Assembly: GCA_910579965.1 (NCBI GenBank)
Contig: CAJTWF010000001.1
Coordinates: 83,728-147,727 of the forward strand
Direction of reading: 5' to 3'
From: an uncultured Oscillospiraceae bacterium
GTDB lineage: Bacteria > Bacillota > Clostridia > Oscillospirales > Oscillospiraceae
Length of the DNA stretch: 64,000 bases
The notes under the pieces were generated by a model. That model worked only from the letters and a program-made list of their open reading frames with translations. It had not been told where the DNA came from and ran no database searches. Of the stretch, positions 8,028-15,133 are shown in pieces (the stretch's first letter is position 1; every line of letters starts with the position of its first letter). A program made the position numbers and the translations under genes.

Positions 8028-8066
8028 AACATCTGCACTTTTTTGGCAAAAATGCAAAAATAATCC

Positions 8067-8095
8067 TGTACAAGCGGGAGCGAAACTGGTATAAT
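8067..8095 (+). promoter_or_regulatory. Promoter of hpf
   Basis: A perfect TATAAT at 8090-8095 is preceded, 17 bases away, by TGTACA (4 of 6 to TTGACA). It sits 39 bases upstream of the start codon. Confidence 0.65.
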
Positions 8096-8134
8096 ACAAC
8101 CATCCCCCACAGAAGGATTGAAAGGAGCGATTTT

Positions 8135-8677
8135 ATGAAGTTCACATTTACCTGCAAAAAGGTGTCCCTCAACGACTCCATCAAGGACTATGCGGAGAAG
8201 AAGATCTCCAAGCTGGACCGCTACTTCCGGGAGGACGCCGACGCACTTGTGACCTTCTCTGTGGAGAAGGGCCACCGCTGTGTGGTGGAGATCACCATTG
8301 TCAGCGGGAGCACCCTGTTCCGCGCCCAGGAGGAATCCAGGGACGGAGACATGCGGGGGGCCATCGACGCGGCCTGCTCCACCATTGACCGCCAGATCCG
8401 CAAGAACAAGACCCGCCTGTCCAAGCGCCTGCGCCAGGAGGCGCTCACCCCCAGCGTGCCCGCCGAGTTCGACGTGAACGAGGAGACGGAGTTCCAGGTG
8501 GTGCGCACCAAGCGCATTGCCGTGAAGCCCATGAGCGTGGACGAGGCCATTCTCCAGATGAACCTGCTGGATCACGACTTCTTTGTGTTCCGCAATACCG
8601 AGGACGTTGTCAGCATCGTCTACCGCCGCAAGAACGGCGGCTACGGCCTGCTGGAGACCGACGGAATCCGGGATTGA
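8135..8677 (+). CDS. hpf: Ribosome hibernation-promoting factor, long form
   Basis: At 180 residues this is the long HPF type of Firmicutes. The N-terminal RaiA/YfiA domain (about 1-100: MKFTFTCKKVSLNDSIKDYA, EKKISKLDRYF) binds the 30S decoding centre. After a linker, the C-terminal dimerisation domain (MSVDEAILQMNLLDHDFFVF, YRRKNGGYGLLE) joins two 70S ribosomes into inactive 100S particles in stationary phase. AAAGGAG precedes the ATG and a clear TATAAT promoter lies upstream. It stands alone, with a 413-base gap after it. Confidence 0.95.
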   Translation: MKFTFTCKKVSLNDSIKDYAEKKISKLDRYFREDADALVTFSVEKGHRCVVEITIVSGSTLFRAQEESRDGDMRGAIDAACSTIDRQIRKNKTRLSKRLRQEALTPSVPAEFDVNEETEFQVVRTKRIAVKPMSVDEAILQMNLLDHDFFVFRNTEDVVSIVYRRKNGGYGLLETDGIRD

Positions 8678-8829
8678 TCCCACGCATCGCCCCCTTTTCC
8701 TCCTGGGACGGCGGCCGGCCGCCCTCTTTCGACAAAGGTTCTCTGAAACCGGCAAAACCTCCTATTTACAAATGAGGAAAAGGGTTGTATGATAGTGATC
8801 GGAAGCTTTCCAATATCCCACCCGCCTGG

Positions 8830-8858
8830 GCCGCTGTCTCTGACAGCGGCTCCTTTTT
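8830..8858 (+). terminator. Rho-independent terminator
   Basis: GCCGCTGTC-TCT-GACAGCGGC followed by TCCTTTTT. It lies 150 bases after the hpf stop; the bases between show no gene. Confidence 0.65.
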
Positions 8859-8876
8859 ATGCCCCGGGCCCGCCGC

Positions 8877-8990
8877 TCACAGGCTGACGGCGTACCGGGC
8901 AGGATTCCGCTCATCGTAAAAGACGGCCAGCTTCTCGCCTCTGACGGGGCATCTCAGAAAATACCGTACATACCGGCTCCCCTGGTAGGC
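8877..8990 (-). pseudogene. Remnant of a DUF3592-like small protein
   Basis: Read down from about 8990, the minus strand gives YVRYFLRCPVRGEKLAVFYD then ERNPARYAVSL and a stop at 8877-8879. The G-x-x-x-VFYDERNP pattern recalls the C-terminus of DUF3592-type proteins. No start codon, ribosome site or N-terminal part is visible, so this is probably a leftover tail. Confidence 0.3.
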
Positions 8991-9017
8991 GGCGCGCCCT
9001 TGGGCCCAACCCCGGCC

Positions 9018-9046
9018 TTGCATTTTCCGCGCTTTTACAGTACAAT
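9018..9046 (+). promoter_or_regulatory. Promoter of the DUF4317 gene
   Basis: TTGCAT at 9018-9023 and TACAAT at 9041-9046 with a 17-base spacer, 45 bases before the start codon. Confidence 0.55.
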
Positions 9047-9090
9047 GGTGAGGATATCCAAACTACGAGAAAGGCGAGGTCAACGAAAGG

Positions 9091-10245
9091 ATGAATCAAA
9101 AGGAACTGGGGGAGCTGCGCCGCCGTTTCCAGCCGGACAGGAGCGCCGTGAGCCGCATCTACGGCTGTTATGTCAACACACAGCGGGAGGTCATCTCCTA
9201 CCTGGACGAGTCCCTGGGCCGGATGCCCCTGGAGGAGTCGGAGAAGTACCTGGGCCTGCTGAAAAAGTCCCTGTCCGGGGCTCTGGGCAAAAATCTCATC
9301 GACGTGGTGTTCACCACCGAGCAGGTGATGGACAGCGACGAGTACCGGCTCCTGTCGGCCCTGCGGGAGTCGGAGCTGAAAAACGGCGAGATCCGCCAGG
9401 AGTTCTACCAGCGGGTCATCGAGAGCCTGGACATGGGGGAGAGCAACTATCTGATCCTCATGGCCTATGACGCCTACGACGTGCCCCGCCGGGGCGGGGA
9501 CGGCCAGCCCGGGGATTCGGAGAACGTGTACCGCTGCATCCTCTGCTGTGTGTGCCCTGTGAAGGACGGCAAGCCGGAGCTGGGTTACTTCCCCGGGGAG
9601 AACGAGTTCCACAACTGCGTGGCCGGGCAGATCGTGTCGGCGCCGGAGCTGGGCTTCCTGTATCCGGCCTTTGATGACCGGACGGCCAATCTGTACAACG
9701 CCCTCTTCTACACCCGAAAGGCGGACCAGCTCCACCAGGAGTTCATTGACGCCATTTTCCGCACAGAGGCCCCCATGTCCGCTGCCGAGCAGCGGGAGGC
9801 CTTTGAGACCGCCCTTCAGGAGGGACTGGAGGAGGCGTGCAGCATGGCCGTTGTCCAGTCGGTCCACGAGCAGCTGCGGGAGCGGCTGGAGGAGCACAGG
9901 GACAGCAAGGACCCGGAGCCCCTCTCCCTCACCGCCGGAGAGGTGGGGGGCATTCTGCGCCAGTGCGGCGTGGAGGAGGCGCGGGTGGAGGCCTTCCAGT
10001 CCCAGTGCGCCCAGCGGTTCGGGGAGAGCGCGGCCCTGAACCCGGCCAACCTCATTGACAGCAAGCGCTTTGAGGTGAAGACCGGGGAGGTCACCGTGTC
10101 CGTGGATCCGGCGTGCAGCTATCTGGTGGAGACCCGGGAGATCGACGGCCGGCGGTACCTCCTCATCCCCGTGGGGGAGGACGTGGTGGTCAACGGCCTG
10201 CCCGTGACCGCCGGCGGGGCGGAGGCGGCCGGCGTGCAGCCGTAA
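9091..10245 (+). CDS. DUF4317 family protein
   Basis: The 384-residue protein begins MNQKELGELRRRFQPDRSAV with IYGCYVNTQREVISYLDESL, the hallmark of the DUF4317 family found across Clostridia. It is predicted cytoplasmic: no signal peptide or membrane segment. The central part has a Gly-rich turn (YDVPRRGGDGQPG) followed by CILCCVCPVK. The C-terminal half is acidic and helical, then beta-rich. The family has no established function; the gene is usually solitary, as here, with its own promoter. Confidence 0.85.
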   Translation: MNQKELGELRRRFQPDRSAVSRIYGCYVNTQREVISYLDESLGRMPLEESEKYLGLLKKSLSGALGKNLIDVVFTTEQVMDSDEYRLLSALRESELKNGEIRQEFYQRVIESLDMGESNYLILMAYDAYDVPRRGGDGQPGDSENVYRCILCCVCPVKDGKPELGYFPGENEFHNCVAGQIVSAPELGFLYPAFDDRTANLYNALFYTRKADQLHQEFIDAIFRTEAPMSAAEQREAFETALQEGLEEACSMAVVQSVHEQLRERLEEHRDSKDPEPLSLTAGEVGGILRQCGVEEARVEAFQSQCAQRFGESAALNPANLIDSKRFEVKTGEVTVSVDPACSYLVETREIDGRRYLLIPVGEDVVVNGLPVTAGGAEAAGVQP

Positions 10246-10254
10246 AAGAACGTC

Positions 10255-11022
10255 CTACCTCCGCCCGAACAGCTCCGGCAGAATGTCCTCCACCTCCGGG
10301 TACATCAGCAGCCCCGTGGCGATACCCAGCTCCCGGCCCAGCTGCATCTTCCGGCGGAGGGTGCCCGCGTCGTCAAAGAGGACGAAGCGGCTCTCCCCCT
10401 CCTGGGTGGAGGTGAAATACTTCGCGCACAAGTCGCCGGAGTAAAAGACCGAGGGCTGCCGCTGGGCCATCATCTCCTCCAGCTCCTCCCCGGACAGGGC
10501 CTTCCCCTCCCCGGAGGGACAGGGCAGGGGGAAGCTCATCCGCAGCCGCTGGAGATCCAGCGCCAGGCGCTTTTGTCCAAAGGCCTGCCCGGCCTCCTCC
10601 AGCCGCTGGCGGAGGGAGCCGCCGGAGAGGGCCGTGCAGACGAGCACCTGGGCGGAGGCGACCCGCCGGCCGTACTCCTCCGGGACAAACAGCTGCTTCC
10701 GGTTCCGGGCCAGCACCCGGCCCAGGGCCTCCAGGAAGGAGACCCGGTCCGGGCTGGGCGGCTGCTCGAAGTCCGCCGCCACTCCGCAGTAGTTCCGGTT
10801 GCCGCACTCCCGCCACACCTCCCGGCACAGCTGGGCCGTGTCCCGGACAGCGTCCCAGTCCCGGTCCCCCAGCACCATCAGGCCGCCGAAGGTCCTGGCC
10901 AGCAGGGCCTGGCGGGTGAGATGGCCCTCCCGGCCCACCTGGTAGGCCACGTGGGCCAGCCTGTCGGTGTACTGGCTGGCCGTGCGCTGCTTGTCGGGTG
11001 TGACGGCTAAAAAAATCTGCAA
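10255..11022 (-). CDS. Hypothetical protein, 255 residues
   Basis: I do not recognise this family with confidence. The best start is TTG at 11020-11022 (MQIFLAVTPDKQ) with GGGGGACC before it; no ATG fits. No signal peptide or membrane span is seen. The alternation of hydrophobic strands (FGGLMVLGD, NYCGVAADFEQ, QVLVCTALSGG, SRFVLFDDAG, IATGLLMYPEVEDIL) with helices suggests a TIM-barrel, and the YCGVAADFE strand resembles the strand-4 region of GH18-like or spore-peptidoglycan-hydrolase-like barrels. The catalytic pattern is incomplete, so no activity is claimed. It ends nine bases from the convergent DUF4317 gene and is divergent from yqeG. Confidence 0.6.
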   Translation of the reverse strand: MQIFLAVTPDKQRTASQYTDRLAHVAYQVGREGHLTRQALLARTFGGLMVLGDRDWDAVRDTAQLCREVWRECGNRNYCGVAADFEQPPSPDRVSFLEALGRVLARNRKQLFVPEEYGRRVASAQVLVCTALSGGSLRQRLEEAGQAFGQKRLALDLQRLRMSFPLPCPSGEGKALSGEELEEMMAQRQPSVFYSGDLCAKYFTSTQEGESRFVLFDDAGTLRRKMQLGRELGIATGLLMYPEVEDILPELFGRR

Positions 11023-11035
11023 GGTCGGTCCCCCC

Positions 11036-11064
11036 TTGTATAACGAAAAATTATGTGCTATACT
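11036..11064 (+). promoter_or_regulatory. Promoter of yqeG-pepP
   Basis: TTGTAT at 11036-11041 and TATACT at 11059-11064 with a 17-base spacer; 31 bases before the yqeG start. Confidence 0.6.
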
Positions 11065-11095
11065 TCAGTCATATTATGCGGTCAAGGAGGGCGCT

Positions 11096-11605
11096 ATGCC
11101 TGTCTCTCTCGTCCCGGACCGGGTCCTCCGGCATTATACCGACGTGACGCCCCGGCTGCTGGGGGAGCTGGGGGTGAAGCTGCTGCTGTGTGATCTGGAC
11201 TACACCCTGGCGCCCCGGTCCGTGTCCGCTCCGGACGGCGCGCTGCGCGCCTGGCTGGACCGGTGCCGGGAGGCGGGGGTCACGGTGGCCATTCTCTCCA
11301 ATAACCGCTCCCCCCGCCGTGTGGAGGCCTTCTGCGGCGCACTGGGCATCTGGTACGTGGGCCACGCGGGCAAGCCGTCTGTCAAGGGCTTCCGCCGGGC
11401 CATGGAGCAGGCCGGCGCGGTGCCGGAGGAGACGGCCATGCTGGGCGACAAGCTCCTCACCGACGTGCTGGGGGCCAGGCGCAGCGGCGTAAAGGCACTG
11501 ATGGTGGAACCTCTGGGGGGACCGGCGGGGACCTGGAACCGGGTGCTCCACGCCCTGCAGGAGCCCTTCAAACAGATCGCAAAAAGGAGAAATGAGGAAA
11601 AATGA
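11096..11605 (+). CDS. yqeG: YqeG-family HAD (IIIA) phosphatase
   Basis: The 169-residue HAD-superfamily phosphatase carries motif I as LLLCDLDYTLAP, motif II in VAILSNNRSP, the Lys of motif III in GKPSVKGF, and motif IV in MLGDKLLTDVLGA. These match the YqeG / mitochondrial PGP phosphatase group. The start at 11096 has AAGGAGG six bases upstream. The stop overlaps the next gene's start as ATGA, so the two are translationally coupled. The physiological substrate in bacteria is not settled; phosphatidylglycerophosphate phosphatase activity is known only for eukaryotic relatives. Confidence 0.85.
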   Translation: MPVSLVPDRVLRHYTDVTPRLLGELGVKLLLCDLDYTLAPRSVSAPDGALRAWLDRCREAGVTVAILSNNRSPRRVEAFCGALGIWYVGHAGKPSVKGFRRAMEQAGAVPEETAMLGDKLLTDVLGARRSGVKALMVEPLGGPAGTWNRVLHALQEPFKQIAKRRNEEK

Positions 11606-12675
11606 GCAGATTTCAGAAGATCGCCGCCAAGCTGGCGGACCACAGCCTGGACGCCATGATGGTCACCAGCGCGCCCAACCGGTTCTATGCCACCCAGTTC
11701 CGCTCCAGCGCCGGCATGGCCATCGTCACCAGGAGCGAGAGCTACTTCTTCACCGACAGCCGCTACATTGAGGCCGCCGGCAAGGCCGTCACCGGCGCGG
11801 TCATCCGCCGGAACTCCGCCGATGTATCCATGGTGGATCTGGCCAACGAGGTTCTGGAAAAGCATAATATCCAGCGCCTGGGCTTTGAGGAGCAGTACGC
11901 CACGGTCGGGGAGTACAACACCTGGAAGGAGAAGCTCAAGTGCAAGGAGCTGGTCCCCGCCACCCAGCTGCTCACCGATCTGCGGGCGGTAAAGGACGAG
12001 GAGGAGATCAAGACCCTCATCGCCGCCCAGCGCATCGCGGAGAAGGCCCTCCAGGAGGTGCTGGAGTTTATCAAGCCCGGCCGCACGGAGAAGGAGATCT
12101 CCGCCTTCCTCCAGTACCGGATGCTCTGCAACGGGGCGGACCGCATGTCCTTTGAGCCCATCGTGGTCAGCGGCGTCAACAGCAGCATGCCCCACGGCGT
12201 TCCCTCCCACAAGAAGGTGGAGGAGGGCGACTTCCTCACCATGGACTTTGGCTGCATGCTGGACGGCTACTGCTCCGACATGACCCGCACCATCGCCATC
12301 GGCCACGTCACCGAGGAGATGGACAAGGTCTACCACACCGTCCTGGCCGCCCAGGCCGCCGGCGCGGCCGCCGCCAAGGCCGGGGTGAAGGGCATGGATA
12401 TCCACGCCGCCGCCGCCAAGGTCATCTCCGACGCGGGCTACGGCGACTACTTCGGCCACGGCTTTGGCCACGGCCTGGGCATCGAGGTCCATGAGAACCC
12501 CGGCGCGGGTCCGAAGGCCTCCGTACCCCTGCCGGTGAACGCCGTCATCTCCGCCGAGCCGGGCATCTATATCCCCGGAAAGTTCGGCGTGCGCATTGAG
12601 GATGTGCTGATTATTCAGGAGAACGGCTGCAAGGACATCATGGAGGCGCCCAAGGAGCTGCTGGTGCTGAAATAA
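11602..12675 (+). CDS. pepP: Xaa-Pro aminopeptidase (M24B)
   Basis: The 357-residue M24 metallopeptidase removes N-terminal residues ahead of proline. The N-terminal creatinase-like domain spans about 1-125. The catalytic pita-bread domain has the metal ligands in LTMDFGCMLDGYCSDMTRT (two Asp), FGHGFGHGLG (His), ISAEPGIYIP (Glu) and GVRIEDVL (Glu), so all five are present. It is cytoplasmic and coupled to yqeG by a 4-base overlap. The product length is normal for the short bacterial form. Confidence 0.93.
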   Translation: MSRFQKIAAKLADHSLDAMMVTSAPNRFYATQFRSSAGMAIVTRSESYFFTDSRYIEAAGKAVTGAVIRRNSADVSMVDLANEVLEKHNIQRLGFEEQYATVGEYNTWKEKLKCKELVPATQLLTDLRAVKDEEEIKTLIAAQRIAEKALQEVLEFIKPGRTEKEISAFLQYRMLCNGADRMSFEPIVVSGVNSSMPHGVPSHKKVEEGDFLTMDFGCMLDGYCSDMTRTIAIGHVTEEMDKVYHTVLAAQAAGAAAAKAGVKGMDIHAAAAKVISDAGYGDYFGHGFGHGLGIEVHENPGAGPKASVPLPVNAVISAEPGIYIPGKFGVRIEDVLIIQENGCKDIMEAPKELLVLK

Positions 12676-12705
12676 TTGGACTGCATATTTTAATTGTATC
12701 ATCAA

Positions 12706-12730
12706 GGGTCCCGGACAAAGTCCGGGACCC
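12706..12730. terminator. Palindromic terminator / REP-like hairpin
   Basis: GGGTCCCGGAC-AAA-GTCCGGGACCC is a perfect 11-bp stem. A near-identical palindrome in the other orientation lies at 14641-14677. Confidence 0.6.
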
Positions 12731-12757
12731 TCGCTCGTTACGGGAAAAATATGTGCG

Positions 12758-13396
12758 TCAGAAGCTGGTCTGGCCCTGCCAGCTCTGGGCGGCGGCGCAG
12801 TAGGGGACGCCCTTGACGTTGTGGAACTGAACAAACTTCAGGGAGTACAGGTCCCCGGAGATGTAGCGCTCGTAGTCCGGCTGGTAGAGCACAATGTAGT
12901 CGCTGCCCACGGTGTGGAGGATCCCCTGCCAGGTCACCGCCTGCTGTGTGCCCACCATGAAGGTGGCCACCACGAAGTAGCCCACGTTCCGGTTCAGCAG
13001 GCTCCGCAGGGACGCCTGATAGGCCTCGCCGGCATCGGCGGGCATGTGGGTGCCCTCCATGTCCACGGGGTTCTTCATCCGCTGGCTCTGGGCGGCGGCG
13101 CTGGATATCCCGCCCAGCTCCCCGGTGCCGTTGAGGCCCGTGATGGTCACGGTCCCGGCCTCCGCCGCCGTGGCGGCGGGCGCTGCCGGTGCCTGGATCT
13201 CCGCCGGACTGATTGCCCCGGCGGCGGACTGCCCGGCGTAGCCCAGGGTTGGGTCTCCGTAGATCCAGCTGCTGTTGATGGCGCTTGCCATCTCCGGCGG
13301 CATACGCGCGCCGGTCTCGTCCGGAGCGGCCATGGGGCTGCGGAGCTCTCCGCCGGTCATCCTCTGCATACTCTGGTCATTGTTTGGCATCTCCAT
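12758..13396 (-). CDS. GerQ-like spore coat protein
   Basis: The 212-residue protein has a Pro/Ala/Gly-rich, low-complexity N-terminal two thirds. A C-terminal domain at about 130-195 includes SLRSLLNRNVGYFVVATFMV, a WQG turn, and GSDYIVLYQPDYERYISGDL followed by KFVQFHN. This matches the layout of the GerQ (YwdL) C-domain. In Bacillus, GerQ is cross-linked into the coat and is needed to place the lytic enzyme CwlJ. The gene immediately upstream on the same strand is a CwlJ/SleB-type hydrolase, which strengthens the call. GGAGGAGTGT precedes the ATG. The similarity is by pattern, so a GerQ-like rather than orthologous name is used. Confidence 0.7.
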   Translation of the reverse strand: MEMPNNDQSMQRMTGGELRSPMAAPDETGARMPPEMASAINSSWIYGDPTLGYAGQSAAGAISPAEIQAPAAPAATAAEAGTVTITGLNGTGELGGISSAAAQSQRMKNPVDMEGTHMPADAGEAYQASLRSLLNRNVGYFVVATFMVGTQQAVTWQGILHTVGSDYIVLYQPDYERYISGDLYSLKFVQFHNVKGVPYCAAAQSWQGQTSF

Positions 13397-13417
13397 ACAC
13401 TCCTCCTTGATGGTCTC

Positions 13418-13858
13418 TCAGGTGCTGTAGTAGGCGTTTGTTGGGTTATAAAAGCAGTGATCCCCAATGCGGGTCTGCCAGTACCCCACGTTGGAGGGGA
13501 ACCTGCTGCGGCAGTCGGGGCTGAAGGGGTTGTAGAACCAGAGGGACTCCGCCACATCCGGCAGCCTGTTGCCGGCGATGGCCCAGTCAGCGATCTCATA
13601 GTGGATCGCCTCGGGGCGCATATTATAGATGTTCTGGGGGTTGTAGGCGCCCCCCTCGGTCTCGCTGGCACAGACAAACTGATAGGGCTGAAAGATGATG
13701 TTGCGGACGCTCCCCTGGCCCACCCGGGCGTACTCCCCGCCCCGGGCGTGAACCCGATTCATCACCACGCCCGCCACAGCCTTCATCCCGTTGGTTCCCT
13801 CCCCGCCGGCCTCGCACTGGATCAGGCGCGCCAGCAGCTCCCGGTCAGAAAAAGCCAT
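13418..13858 (-). CDS. CwlJ/SleB-type spore cortex-lytic enzyme (Hydrolase_2)
   Basis: The 146-residue protein is a bare Hydrolase_2 catalytic domain. ELLARLIQCEAGGEG holds the catalytic Glu, MKAVAGVVMNRV follows, then IIFQPYQFVC, and the C-terminal motif with SLWFYNPFSPDC and HCFYNPTNAYY. There is no signal peptide and no LysM or other anchor, as in CwlJ, which reaches the spore cortex through the coat rather than by secretion. It is followed after 21 bases by the GerQ-like gene, its expected partner. It would cleave cortex peptidoglycan at muramic-delta-lactam sites during germination. Confidence 0.85.
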   Translation of the reverse strand: MAFSDRELLARLIQCEAGGEGTNGMKAVAGVVMNRVHARGGEYARVGQGSVRNIIFQPYQFVCASETEGGAYNPQNIYNMRPEAIHYEIADWAIAGNRLPDVAESLWFYNPFSPDCRSRFPSNVGYWQTRIGDHCFYNPTNAYYST

Positions 13859-13883
13859 AAGTCATCACACTCCTGGTCACGAC

Positions 13884-13911
13884 CATCCTATGCAGCCGGA
13901 GCAGGGCAGGT
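13884..13911 (-). promoter_or_regulatory. Candidate sigma-K/sigma-E promoter of the cwlJ-gerQ pair
   Basis: On the minus strand, ACC (complement of 13909-13911), a 16-base spacer and CATAGGATG (complement of 13884-13892) fit the mother-cell consensus AC-N16-CATAnnnT. It is 26 bases ahead of the cwlJ-like start. Confidence 0.4.
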
Positions 13912-14012
13912 GCATTCCTGTCATATCCCTCCCCGCGGGCGCATAGGCTGTAGCGTCAGCCGGTTGGGGACGAGGATTCCGAAACCGGACTACCAATGAG
14001 GTGAACGTACAT

Positions 14013-14624
14013 ATGGAGGAAACACGCAACTTTGTCCAGCTGCGGGGGACGGCGGCCGGCGAGCCCCAGCTCTCCCACGAAAACCACGGCCAGCGGTTCT
14101 GCCGCTTCCCCCTCTCCGTCCAGCGGCTGTCCGGCCAGACGGACCTGCTCCACGTCATCGCCACCGCCCGGCAGCTGGAGCCGCTGCTGCCCCTTGAGGG
14201 ACGGCGGCTGGCGGTGGAGGGGCAGCTGCGCTCCTTTAACAACAAGAGCGGCCATGGAAACCGGCTGGTCATCTCCGTCTTTGCCCAGTCCCTGTGCGGC
14301 GCGGAGGCGGAGGATCTCAACAGCATCCAGCTCCGCGGGGTGATCTGCAAGCCCCCGGTTCTGCGCCGCACGCCCCTGGGCCGGTGCATTTCCGACATGA
14401 TGCTGGCGGTAAACCGCCGGTACGGCCGGGCGGACTACCTCCCCTGCATCGCCTGGGGCCAGGTGGCCATGATTACGGGACACATGGAGGTGGGGGAGAC
14501 GCTGTGCCTGGAGGGCCGGGTTCAGAGCCGGGTTTACACCAAGGTGGTGGAGGGCTGCCCCCAGGAGCGCACCGCCTACGAGGTCAGCGTCATGCACCTG
14601 CTCGAGGAGGACGATATCCTCTGA
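14013..14624 (+). CDS. SSB-like protein with two tandem OB folds
   Basis: The 203-residue protein contains two SSB/PriB-type OB-fold halves: about 5-98 (FVQLRGTAAGEPQLSH, FCRFPLSVQR, LAVEGQLRSFNNK) and about 103-198 (SIQLRGVICKPPVLRRTPLG, DMMLAVNRRYGRADYLPCIAWG, LCLEGRVQSR). Typical SSB has one such domain and an acidic DDIPF-like tail; this one ends EEDDIL, which resembles that tail. It probably binds single-stranded DNA as a pseudo-dimer, and its role relative to the main SSB is unknown. The ATG at 14013 is chosen over the GTG at 14001 because GAGGTG at 13997-14002 is well placed for it. Confidence 0.75.
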   Translation: MEETRNFVQLRGTAAGEPQLSHENHGQRFCRFPLSVQRLSGQTDLLHVIATARQLEPLLPLEGRRLAVEGQLRSFNNKSGHGNRLVISVFAQSLCGAEAEDLNSIQLRGVICKPPVLRRTPLGRCISDMMLAVNRRYGRADYLPCIAWGQVAMITGHMEVGETLCLEGRVQSRVYTKVVEGCPQERTAYEVSVMHLLEEDDIL

Positions 14625-14640
14625 AAAGCCGGCATATGGG

Positions 14641-14677
14641 AGCAGAGGGCCCCGGACTTTGTCCGGGGCCCTCTGCT
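14641..14677. terminator. Strong palindromic terminator
   Basis: A perfect 17-bp stem (AGCAGAGGGCCCCGGAC and its complement) with a TTT loop, 16 bases after the SSB-like gene. No long T tract follows. It is related to the hairpin at 12706-12730. Confidence 0.65.
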
Positions 14678-14699
14678 GTCCGAAAAACACAAAAGGGTC

Positions 14700-14758
14700 T
14701 TGACAGTCTCACACTACTGTGGTAGTATAAATCCAGAGAAACTACCGCAGTAGTGTGA
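14700..14758 (+). promoter_or_regulatory. Promoter with double BlaI/MecI-type operator
   Basis: TTGACA at 14700-14705 is followed by two dyads of form ACTAC-N4-GTAGT: within 14709-14726 and 14741-14758. The two sites are inverted copies of an 18-mer, TCACACTACTGTGGTAGT. The first covers the -10 region near 14723-14730; the second covers the transcript start. Autorepression by the BlaI-type product is expected. Confidence 0.8.
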
Positions 14759-14772
14759 AAGGAGCGCTGATC

Positions 14773-15132
14773 GTGGACAACAAGCTGTTTGATTCGGAAT
14801 TAAAGGTGATGGGGGTGCTGTGGCGGGAGGGGGAGGCCACGGCCAAGCACATCTCCGACGTGCTGGCGGAGGAGGTGGGGTGGAACATGAACACCACATA
14901 CACCCTCATCAAGCGGTGCATCAAGAAGGGGGCCATTGAGCGGCTGGAGCCCAGCTTCCGGTGCCGTCCTCTGGTTGCCAAGGAGGAGGTCCAGGCCGCG
15001 GAGACGGACGAGCTGGTGGGCAAGCTCTTCGACGGCAGCGCGGACAAGCTGTTTGCCTCCCTGCTGGGGCGGAAAAAGCTGTCGGCGGAGCAGATTGTCC
15101 GGCTGAAGGAGATCGTGGGGGAGCTGGAATGA
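14773..15132 (+). CDS. blaI: BlaI/MecI-family repressor
   Basis: The 119-residue winged-helix repressor starts at GTG 14773, eight bases after AAAGGAG; an upstream GTG at 14755 would lie inside the operator. The DNA-binding domain (SELKVMGVLWREGEATAKHI, NTTYTLIKRCIKKGAIER) is followed by the C-terminal dimerisation helices, which hold the protease-cleavable hinge in relatives. It precedes an M56/BlaR1-type membrane peptidase by one base. In known systems the sensor peptidase triggers cleavage of the repressor. Here no beta-lactamase gene lies in the window, so the inducer may be another envelope signal. Confidence 0.9.
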   Translation: MDNKLFDSELKVMGVLWREGEATAKHISDVLAEEVGWNMNTTYTLIKRCIKKGAIERLEPSFRCRPLVAKEEVQAAETDELVGKLFDGSADKLFASLLGRKKLSAEQIVRLKEIVGELE

Positions 15133-15133
15133 T

